Shown one piece after another: positions 1 through 5,994 of a DNA stretch of 5,994 bases (its first letter is position 1; every line of letters starts with the position of its first letter). Below the pieces are notes generated by a model. It was not told where the DNA came from, ran no database searches, and saw nothing but the letters and a program-made list of their open reading frames with translations. The translations under genes were made by a program, and so were the position numbers. The DNA lies in NCBI GenBank assembly GCA_036003365.1, contig DASYSL010000005.1:1-5994 (forward strand). The letters run 5' to 3'. The stretch comes from DASYSL01 sp036003365 (GTDB lineage: Bacteria; Eisenbacteria; RBG-16-71-46; DASYSL01).

Positions 1-1307
<1,307 letters not shown>

Positions 1308-1309
1308 GA

Positions 1310-1882
1310 TCAATCCTTGGTCAGCGTGCGCCGCATGATGCGGCGTGCGCCCGACGGCTTGGCGGCGAGGTGGAATCCGGCGCGTTCGAATGCGGGCACG
1401 AGCCCAGTATAGGCGAAGGCGTCGGGCCACGGTCCGCCGGGAGGGCTCGGATAGCCTTCGAGGATGCGGCCACCGCGGCGGCGCACGTATGCGGCAGCGG
1501 CTTCGAGCAAGGCCGTCGTCGTGCCCCGGCGCCGGAAATCCTTGGCCACGTAAAAACAGGTCACGGACCACACCGGCTGATCGTCCACCGGCTTGAGCGT
1601 GCGCGCCCGCGCCAGACCGGAATACTCGGAGCGCGGAGCCAGCGCCACCCAGCCCACGGCGCGCTTCCCCGCGTAGGCGAGCAGCCCGGGCGGCTCTTTT
1701 TCAACCAAGCGCTTCATGCGGCGCTTGTTGGTGGCTCCCTGGCCGGCGCGGTAGTCTTTGCGCTCGAGCCGCCACCACATGCACCAGCAACCGGCGCACG
1801 CCCCGCGCGGACCGAAGAGCTCGGCGAAAGCGTCCCAGCGCTCGGGCGTGAGCGGCGCGAAGCGCAAGCGCGCTTCCTTCAT
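1310..1882 (-). CDS. GNAT family N-acetyltransferase, substrate unknown
   Basis: A 190-residue protein of the GNAT fold, which moves an acetyl group from acetyl-CoA to an amine; the substrate cannot be read from sequence. The acetyl-CoA-binding core is visible as beta strand then loop then helix at residues 106-130 (VTCFYVAKDF then RRRGTTTALLEAA, the R/Q-x-x-G-x-G/A type loop). A C-terminal segment AYTGLVPAFERAGF (157-170) is typical of the family's last strands. The N-terminus has a Cys/Trp-rich motif GACAGCWCMWWR (27-38), known to me from a subset of bacterial GNAT proteins of unknown function. The start was chosen at the ATG that overlaps the upstream glycosylase stop (ATGA) and is preceded by a strong GAGGAGGAG. 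A longer reading frame from 2101 only reads antisense-like, Arg-rich sequence inside the glycosylase gene. The stop lies 2 nt before ffh. Confidence 0.87.
   Translation of the reverse strand: MKEARLRFAPLTPERWDAFAELFGPRGACAGCWCMWWRLERKDYRAGQGATNKRRMKRLVEKEPPGLLAYAGKRAVGWVALAPRSEYSGLARARTLKPVDDQPVWSVTCFYVAKDFRRRGTTTALLEAAAAYVRRRGGRILEGYPSPPGGPWPDAFAYTGLVPAFERAGFHLAAKPSGARRIMRRTLTKD
1314..1318 (-). promoter_or_regulatory. Ribosome binding site of ffh
   Basis: AAGGA on the minus strand, 6 nt before the ffh ATG. It lies inside the last codons of the GNAT gene, so ribosomes finishing that gene pass over it; this supports the ffh start and translational coupling. Confidence 0.7.
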
Positions 1883-2592
1883 CGCTCCTCCTCGATCAAT
1901 TCTTTCGCACGCCGAAACACCGAGTCGAACATGGGCACCGTGAGCCGGCCGGTCTGCGTGTTCTGCTGGCTTGGATGATACGAGCCGAGAAGCACGGGAA
2001 GATCGGCCGCGACGCGCGCCACGGCGCCGTGGCCGAACTTGGGGCGCGGGCGCGGAATGCCGTGACCGTCTTCCATCCACACGCGCAGCATCGCTTCCCA
2101 CGCGATGCCACCGAGGGCGATGACCACGCGCAGCTTGGTGAGCGCGCCCAATTCTTCGCTGAGATACGGGCGGCAGCGCGCCAGCTCTTCCGGTGTCGGC
2201 CGGTTGTCAGGCGGCGCACAACGCGCGGCGGCCGCGATGTAGACGTCCTTCACGCGCATGCCGTCGTCCTTCGACACCGATTCGGGCTGGCTCGCGAAGC
2301 CGTGGCGAAAGAGCGCGCCGTACAGCCAATCGCCCGAGCGGTCGCCGGTGAAGATGCGCCCCGTGCGATTGCCGCCGTGCGCCGCCGGTGCCAAGCCCAC
2401 GATGTAGAGCCGCGCTTCCGGATCGCCGAAGCCGGGCACCGGCCTTCCCCAATACGACCAGTCGCGAAACATGCGGCGCTTCACGCGCGCCACCTCGCGG
2501 CAATAGGCGCGCAGGCGCGGGCATCGCTCACACGTGGGGATGCGACGGGCGAGCTGCGCCAGGCGCGACGCCGCCGCCTTGGATGGGGACAA
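1879..2592 (-). CDS. Type 5 uracil-DNA glycosylase (UDGb), iron-sulfur protein
   Basis: Cytosolic base-excision-repair enzyme that removes uracil, and in characterised family 5 members also hypoxanthine and other deaminated bases, from DNA. With the start chosen here it has 237 residues, normal for UDGb. Motif 1 is GLAPAAHGGNRTGRIFTGD (66-84), in which the position used as a polar catalytic residue in other UDG families is Ala. Motif 2 is GSYHPSQQNT (203-212). Both are diagnostic of family 5. Cys21, Cys24, Cys125 and Cys140 fit the four 4Fe-4S ligands; Cys31 is extra. The frame is open up to an ATG at 2688, but that would run 47 nt into the divergent btpA-like gene. The TTG at 2592 has GAGGAG 6 nt upstream and gives a normal N-terminus, so I prefer it, with moderate certainty. 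The stop overlaps the GNAT start by 4 nt. The family call is very secure. Confidence 0.93.
   Translation of the reverse strand: MSPSKAAASRLAQLARRIPTCERCPRLRAYCREVARVKRRMFRDWSYWGRPVPGFGDPEARLYIVGLAPAAHGGNRTGRIFTGDRSGDWLYGALFRHGFASQPESVSKDDGMRVKDVYIAAAARCAPPDNRPTPEELARCRPYLSEELGALTKLRVVIALGGIAWEAMLRVWMEDGHGIPRPRPKFGHGAVARVAADLPVLLGSYHPSQQNTQTGRLTVPMFDSVFRRAKELIEEER
1885..1893 (-). promoter_or_regulatory. Ribosome binding site of the GNAT gene
   Basis: GAGGAGGAG on the minus strand ends 2 nt before the ATG at 1882, with the AGGAGG core 4 nt away. It is part of the last glutamate codons of the glycosylase. It decides the GNAT start in favour of 1882 over the longer open frame from 2101. Confidence 0.75.
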
Positions 2593-2598
2593 CGAGGG

Positions 2599-2604
2599 CT
2601 CCTC
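2599..2604 (-). promoter_or_regulatory. Ribosome binding site deciding the TTG start of the uracil-DNA glycosylase
   Basis: GAGGAG on the minus strand, 6 nt before TTG at 2592. This is the only well-placed Shine-Dalgarno near the N-terminus that homology predicts, and it is the main reason for choosing TTG over the ATG at 2688. Confidence 0.6.
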
Positions 2605-2607
2605 TGC

Positions 2608-2613
2608 TACATT
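2608..2613 (+). promoter_or_regulatory. Possible extended -10 promoter for the btpA-like gene
   Basis: TACATT preceded by TG and one base (TG at 2605-2606) resembles an extended -10 (four of six consensus bases). Transcription would begin near 2620, leaving a leader of about 20 nt before the ATG at 2642. No good -35 is seen at 16-18 bp. This is a pattern match only, in a 49-nt divergent gap. Confidence 0.3.
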
Positions 2614-2632
2614 GGCCGGCCGGATGGCAATC

Positions 2633-2637
2633 GGAGG
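2633..2637 (+). promoter_or_regulatory. Ribosome binding site of the btpA-like gene
   Basis: GGAGG followed by AAAG and the ATG at 2642. It fixes the start of the BtpA/SgcQ family gene against the in-frame ATGs at 2534 and 2624. Confidence 0.8.
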
Positions 2638-2641
2638 AAAG

Positions 2642-3451
2642 ATGCCCCTCGAATCCTTGTTTGGCAAGCCACGGGTCGTGATCGGCATGGTGCACCTGGG
2701 CGCGCTGCCGGGGAGCCCTGATTACGCCGGCTCGCTCGATCGCGTCGTGGAAACGGCAGTGGCCGACGCACGCGCGATCGAGGAAGCCGGCCTCGACGGC
2801 ATCATGGTCGAGAATTTCGGCGATGTGCCGTTTCACGCCGAGCGGGTGCCCTCGGAAACCGTGGCGGCGATGGCCGTGGCGCTGGCCGCGATCGGGAGCG
2901 CGGTGCGCTTCCCTATCGGCGTCAACGTGCTGCGCAACGACGCGCGCTCGGCGCTCGGCCTGTGCGCGGCGACCAAGGCTTCGTTCGTGCGCGTGAACGT
3001 GCACGTGGGCGCGAGCGTCACCGATCAGGGACTCGTGCAGGGACGCGCCGCGGAGACGCTGCGCGAGCGCTCGCGGTTGTGGGCCGGCGCGGCTGAGAAC
3101 GCGCCCCTCGTGTTCGCCGACGTCGACGTGAAGCACGCGAGCCCGCTCGGCATCGCCGACTTGGCGCTCATCGCCGAGGACACGTACGCGCGTGGCGGCG
3201 CCGACGTGCTGCTCGTGACCGGGAGCGGCACCGGCAAAGAGACGTCGTTCGAGGACGTGCGCCGCGTGCGCCAGGCGGTGCCCGAAGCTCCGGTGCTGGT
3301 CGCCAGCGGTGTCACCGACCGCACGCTCGCGCGCGCCTTGCAGGAAGCGCATGGCGCCATCGTCGGCACCTGGCTCAAGCGCGACGGCAAGGTCGGAAAC
3401 CCGGTCGATCCCGTACGCGCGCGGGCCCTCGTTGCGGTTGCTCGAGGCTAA
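2642..3451 (+). CDS. BtpA/SgcQ family TIM-barrel protein
   Basis: A 269-residue soluble protein of the BtpA/SgcQ family. In cyanobacteria BtpA is needed for stable photosystem I; in E. coli SgcQ lies in a sugar-metabolism cluster; in other bacteria the role is unknown and an enzyme with a phosphate-binding TIM barrel is presumed. Family motifs run along the whole chain: GMVHLGALPGSP (15-26), GIMVENFGDVPF (53-64), GVNVLRND (93-100), FVRVNVHVGASVTDQG (115-130), FADVDVKHASPLG (158-170), VTGSGTGKETSFEDV (192-206), VASGVT (220-225) and GTWLKRDGKVGNPVDP (242-257). Length and ends agree with the family, so it looks intact. The start is the ATG with GGAGG 4 nt upstream; in-frame ATGs at 2534 and 2624 lack such a site, and 2534 lies inside the divergent glycosylase gene. 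Its end overlaps the next gene. No photosynthesis gene is visible, so a photosystem role is not implied. Confidence 0.92.
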   Translation: MPLESLFGKPRVVIGMVHLGALPGSPDYAGSLDRVVETAVADARAIEEAGLDGIMVENFGDVPFHAERVPSETVAAMAVALAAIGSAVRFPIGVNVLRNDARSALGLCAATKASFVRVNVHVGASVTDQGLVQGRAAETLRERSRLWAGAAENAPLVFADVDVKHASPLGIADLALIAEDTYARGGADVLLVTGSGTGKETSFEDVRRVRQAVPEAPVLVASGVTDRTLARALQEAHGAIVGTWLKRDGKVGNPVDPVRARALVAVARG

Positions 3452-4868
3452 TCGCCGCGAGCTCGGGCTCGCCGCGCCAGCATTCCTGGCCGGCGCTTGG
3501 GTGTGGATGGCCACCGCGCCGTTCGGTCCCGGCCTCTCTCCCGATTCGGTGCAGTTCCTGGCGGCGGCGAAGAGCCTGGCGGCCGGACTCGGCTGGCGGC
3601 GCGTCGAAGGCGGCCCGCTGGTCGAATGGGCGCCCTTGCTGCCCGCATGGCTGGCGCTCGGCATCAAGCTGGGCGTGGCGCCCTTGCTATGGGCGCGGGC
3701 GACCGGCGCCCTTGCCGCGGCCGGCGTCTCGTGGGCCCTGGGCGCATGGACGAGCCGCGCATCCGGTTCGTGGCTTGCCGGGTATGGTGCGGCACTCGTT
3801 GCTGCGGTGTCGTTCCCTTTGTGGTTCGTGTCGGCGCACCTGTGGTCGGATGCGCCGTTCTTGTTCCTAGCACTTCTCGGGGTACTCGCGCTCGACGCCC
3901 GTCGCTGGCGTGCGGCCGCCGCCTTGGCGGCACTCGCTTGTCTCATGCGCTATCTCGGCGTGACGCTCGTGGCCGCCGGCGTCCTCTGGCTCGCATCACA
4001 ACGACGTTGGCGCCGAGCCTTGTGGTACGCGGGGCTCTCTCTGGCGCCGCTCGCGCTCTGGTTGGGGCGCAACGCGTTGCTCACCGGAACCGCCACCGGC
4101 CTGCGGGAGCCGCCCGGGTACACGGCAGCCGCAAACATCTCGGCGTTCGTGCACAGCGCCATCGATCCTCTGCTTCCCTGGTCCTGGCCCGGCCCCATCA
4201 AGCTCGTTCTCACCGTTTTCGCCGGGGCGTTCGGCTGGCTTGCGCTCGATCGTCGGCAGCCGGGTCCGCTCACGCTCTTCGTCGCGCTCTATTCACTGGC
4301 GGTGATCATCGTCTCTTCCATCTGGGGTTCCGATCCGCTCGACATTCGTCTCGCTCTCCCGCTCTCCATCGCTCTGATCGCCGGCGGGTTCGTGGCTGTG
4401 GCACGCGCGCCCGGTCGCGTGGCGCGCGGGGGGCTCATGATCCTCGCGCTCGTGTGGTTCGCGCGCGCGCTCATGCGTGACACCGAATCCGTTGCTCTCT
4501 ATCGGCGCGATGGCGTGCCTGGGTTCGCCGACCGGCACTGGAGCGCGTCGCCCACGTTGGCGCTGCTGCGTGCCGCGCCGCCCGGCGATCCCCTCTATTC
4601 CAACGCCCCCGAGATCGCCTGGCTCGCGCTCGAGCGGCCGGTGCGGCTGACACCGCGCGCGCATCTCTTCTACGACACCGGCGCGCGTGTGAACGATCTC
4701 GACGTCTTCGTCGCCACGCTCCGCCACGACTCGCCCGCCACGCTGATCTGGTTTCGCGAGGTGGAGCGCCCGTCGCTCGTGGCGCGCGAAACGCTGGCAA
4801 GCCGGGTTTCGCTCCGCTCCGTCGCCGCGCTTGCCGACGGCGCCATCGACGAGGCCTCGCCCAAGTAG
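3432..4868 (+). CDS. Polytopic membrane glycosyltransferase, GT39/ArnT-like (putative)
   Basis: About 478 residues with many hydrophobic segments and a soluble C-terminal domain (roughly from residue 360). It resembles bacterial GT-C transferases that move a sugar from a lipid-linked donor on the outer face of the membrane. TM1 spans about 12-30 and is followed by GLSPDSVQFLAAAKSLAAG (34-52), where Asp38 sits at the usual catalytic-loop Asp. Next come EWAPLLPAWLAL (65-76), HLWSDAPFLFL (136-146), LMRYLG (171-176) and WLGRNALLTGTATG (210-223), and YSNAPE at 389-394 in the tail domain. The order is that of a recurrent bacterial GT39-like family; donor and acceptor are unknown. The start is uncertain. 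TTG at 3432 or 3438 keeps TM1 and overlaps the btpA-like gene by 20 or 14 nt, with no clear Shine-Dalgarno, so coupling is likely. GTG 3501 and ATG 3507 would cut TM1. An ATG at 3309 lies deep in the upstream gene and reads as non-protein-like sequence. Confidence 0.8.
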   Translation: MRLLEANRRELGLAAPAFLAGAWVWMATAPFGPGLSPDSVQFLAAAKSLAAGLGWRRVEGGPLVEWAPLLPAWLALGIKLGVAPLLWARATGALAAAGVSWALGAWTSRASGSWLAGYGAALVAAVSFPLWFVSAHLWSDAPFLFLALLGVLALDARRWRAAAALAALACLMRYLGVTLVAAGVLWLASQRRWRRALWYAGLSLAPLALWLGRNALLTGTATGLREPPGYTAAANISAFVHSAIDPLLPWSWPGPIKLVLTVFAGAFGWLALDRRQPGPLTLFVALYSLAVIIVSSIWGSDPLDIRLALPLSIALIAGGFVAVARAPGRVARGGLMILALVWFARALMRDTESVALYRRDGVPGFADRHWSASPTLALLRAAPPGDPLYSNAPEIAWLALERPVRLTPRAHLFYDTGARVNDLDVFVATLRHDSPATLIWFREVERPSLVARETLASRVSLRSVAALADGAIDEASPK

Positions 4869-4879
4869 CCGTGGGCTGA

Positions 4880-4885
4880 TATCTT
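4880..4885 (+). promoter_or_regulatory. Possible extended -10 promoter for the SRPBCC-glucosidase pair
   Basis: TATCTT with TG one base upstream (4877-4878) in the 51-nt gap after the glycosyltransferase. It would start RNA near 4892 and leave about 28 nt before the GTG start. The -35 position is GC-rich and poor. If real, the SRPBCC and glucosidase genes have their own promoter; if not, they are simply distal genes of the btpA-like operon. Confidence 0.3.
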
Positions 4886-4909
4886 CCGCGACGTCCCGCA
4901 CGAGATCGA

Positions 4910-4914
4910 GGAGG
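4910..4914 (+). promoter_or_regulatory. Ribosome binding site deciding the GTG start of the SRPBCC gene
   Basis: GGAGG lies 5 nt before GTG at 4920 and 11 nt before ATG at 4926. The spacing favours GTG; the two choices differ by two residues only. Confidence 0.65.
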
Positions 4915-4919
4915 CAGGC

Positions 4920-5474
4920 GTGTTCATGGGCTATGCCGTCGCGTTCGTCCTGGCGTTCGTGCTCACGCTCCTGCTCCTGATCTGGGCCGCACCGCGCCGC
5001 TATCAGGTGAAGGTCTCGCGCCGGCTGGACGCACGACCGGAGCGCGTGTGGGCCTATGTCAGCGAGCCCGAGCGCTACGCGTACTGGTTCCCCTACGTGG
5101 CCTCGTGCAAGCTCGACGGCGGGCCGCCGCAGGGCGTCGGCCAGCGGCGCCATCTCCAGCTCGACCGCAACGGCGTGCTCGGGCAGCGCGACGACGAAGT
5201 CACCGTCTGGAACGAAGGCCGCCGCATCGAGATGGACCAGAAGAACGAGCAGCGGCAGGGCCGGGCGGTGCTCTGGCGCGATGCGCACGCCGAATACCAT
5301 CTCGAGCCCGACGGCGACGGGACGCGCCTCACCGGCGTTCTGTGGTTCTACGGGCGCGGCCTCTTGGGCGGCGTCTTCTCTCTCCTTTCCTTCCGCAAGC
5401 GCCACGAGAAGGATCTGCGCCTCGCGCTCACCCACCTCGAGAAACGTCTGCGCGAGGAGACGTACCCGGCCTGA
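4920..5474 (+). CDS. Membrane-anchored SRPBCC-domain protein
   Basis: A 184-residue protein with one N-terminal hydrophobic helix (about residues 4-24, followed by Pro-Arg-Arg, which favours an inner-membrane anchor). After it comes an SRPBCC/START-like domain. The helix-grip fold is suggested by the first strand QVKVSRRLDA, the motif ARPERVWAYVSEPERYAYWF (20 residues, about 38-57), a run of alternating beta strands, and a long amphipathic last helix KRHEKDLRLALTHLEKRL near the end. Such domains bind hydrophobic ligands or lipids in a cavity; no ligand can be assigned here. GTG at 4920 is preferred because GGAGG lies 5 nt upstream; an ATG two codons later would be 11 nt from it. It is preceded by a 51-nt gap and followed 11 nt later by the GH63-type glucosidase, so those two are probably an operon. 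The domain call is by pattern, with fair confidence. Confidence 0.78.
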   Translation: MFMGYAVAFVLAFVLTLLLLIWAAPRRYQVKVSRRLDARPERVWAYVSEPERYAYWFPYVASCKLDGGPPQGVGQRRHLQLDRNGVLGQRDDEVTVWNEGRRIEMDQKNEQRQGRAVLWRDAHAEYHLEPDGDGTRLTGVLWFYGRGLLGGVFSLLSFRKRHEKDLRLALTHLEKRLREETYPA

Positions 5475-5485
5475 CGGCGGATCGC

Positions 5486-5994
5486 ATGGCGGACCCCACA
5501 CTCGAAGCCCGTCGACTCCACGAAGACGCCACGCGCGAGAAGAACTGGAAGCGCTGGGGGCCTTACCTCGCGGAGCGCCAGTGGGGCACGGTGCGCGAGG
5601 ACTACTCCGCCGATGGCACCGCCTGGGATTACTTCCCGCACGATCATGCGCGGAGCCGCGCCTACCGTTGGGGCGAGGACGGCCTGCTCGGCCTCTGCGA
5701 CCGCCAGGGGCGCATGTGCCTGGCGCTCGCCTTGTGGAACGGCCGCGATCCCATCCTCAAGGAGCGTCTGTTCGGCTTGTCGGAGCCGCAAGGCAATCAC
5801 GGCGAGGACGTGAAGGAGTGTTACTACTACCTCGACGCCACGCCGACGCACAGCTACTCGAAGGCGCTCTATAAGTATCCGCAGGCTGAATTCCCCTACA
5901 CCCAGCTGGTCGATGAAAACCGCCGTCGCGGCCGCGACGAGCACGAATACGAGCTCGCCGACACCGGCGTGTTCGACGGCGATCGCTACTTCGA
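5486..5994 (+). CDS. GH63-type glucosidase (mannosyl-oligosaccharide glucosidase-like), 3' end cut by window edge
   Basis: The first 169 residues of a protein whose bacterial relatives are about 850-900 residues long and annotated as glucosidases related to GH63, a family of inverting alpha-glucosidases with an (alpha/alpha)6 barrel. The N-terminal signature is clear: REKNWKRWGPYLAERQWGTV (about 17-36), REDYSADG, YFPHDHARSRAYRWGEDG, ALWNGRDPILKERLFGL, GNHGEDVKECYYYLDATPTH, YKYPQAEFPY and ELADTGVFDGDRYF. The catalytic acids lie in the missing C-terminal part, so activity cannot be judged. No signal peptide is seen, which suggests a cytosolic enzyme, possibly acting on small glucosides or storage glycans. 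The ATG is 11 nt after the SRPBCC stop, with a weak GGCGGA 4 nt ahead of it, which suggests reliance on coupling to that gene. Family call confident; substrate unknown. Confidence 0.87.
   Translation, partial: MADPTLEARRLHEDATREKNWKRWGPYLAERQWGTVREDYSADGTAWDYFPHDHARSRAYRWGEDGLLGLCDRQGRMCLALALWNGRDPILKERLFGLSEPQGNHGEDVKECYYYLDATPTHSYSKALYKYPQAEFPYTQLVDENRRRGRDEHEYELADTGVFDGDRYF

Noticed and set aside
1882..2101. N-terminal extension of the GNAT from an ATG at 2101
   Set aside because: The added 73 residues are Arg/Ala/His-rich out-of-frame glycosylase sequence. The ATG at 1882 has a strong ribosome binding site and begins the family N-terminus.
2593..2688. N-terminal extension of the glycosylase to ATG 2688
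   Set aside because: It would overlap the start of the divergent btpA-like gene by 47 nt, lacks a clear ribosome binding site and adds 32 residues not typical of UDGb. Not fully excluded.
2528..3946. Minus-strand open frame of 472 codons
   Set aside because: It lies opposite the btpA-like gene and the start of the glycosyltransferase. Its translation is low-complexity Ala/Arg/His sequence with no domain, while the opposite strand has clear family motifs.
4870..4902. Inverted repeat CGTGGG / CCCGCACG in the gap after the glycosyltransferase
   Set aside because: The six pairs are interrupted by a bulge, the loop is about 20 nt and no T-run follows, so it does not qualify as an intrinsic terminator.
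4293..5501. Minus-strand open frame of 402 codons
   Set aside because: It is antisense to the glycosyltransferase end and the whole SRPBCC gene, with no ribosome binding site or recognisable motif; a shadow of strong third-position G/C bias.

Overview
This 6 kb window of high-G+C DNA (about two thirds G+C by eye) comes from a free-living bacterial chromosome. It is densely coding. The gene set is Ffh, a family 5 uracil-DNA glycosylase, a BtpA/SgcQ protein, a GT39-like membrane glycosyltransferase, a membrane-anchored SRPBCC protein and a GH63-type glucosidase. This, with the base composition, would fit Gemmatimonadota or another high-G+C soil phylum. That placement is an impression from protein style, not something the sequence proves. 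I see no phage, plasmid, insertion sequence, CRISPR or RNA gene.

Left block, minus strand (about 2592 down to 1): three tightly packed genes read leftward. They are a type 5 uracil-DNA glycosylase, a GNAT acetyltransferase whose ATG overlaps the glycosylase stop as ATGA, and ffh, which starts 2 nt after the GNAT stop. ffh runs off the left edge and lacks only its C-terminal tail. The two junctions suggest one transcript with translational coupling, putting the essential SRP GTPase at its distal end.

Right block, plus strand (2642 to the end): a BtpA/SgcQ-family TIM-barrel protein starts only 49 nt from the glycosylase start, reading the other way. It overlaps the start of a polytopic GT39-like membrane glycosyltransferase. 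After a 51-nt gap with a plausible extended -10 comes a small membrane-anchored SRPBCC protein. Eleven nt later a GH63-type alpha-glucosidase begins, and it is cut by the right edge after about 169 residues.

Taken together, the left block combines housekeeping and DNA repair, and the right block is mostly membrane and glycan metabolism of unknown exact substrate. I did not find a convincing new multi-gene system. The points most worth a second look are a Thr-to-Ile change in the Ffh G3 motif, the coupled glycosylase-GNAT-ffh layout, the BtpA/glycosyltransferase overlap, and the anchored SRPBCC protein next to the glucosidase.
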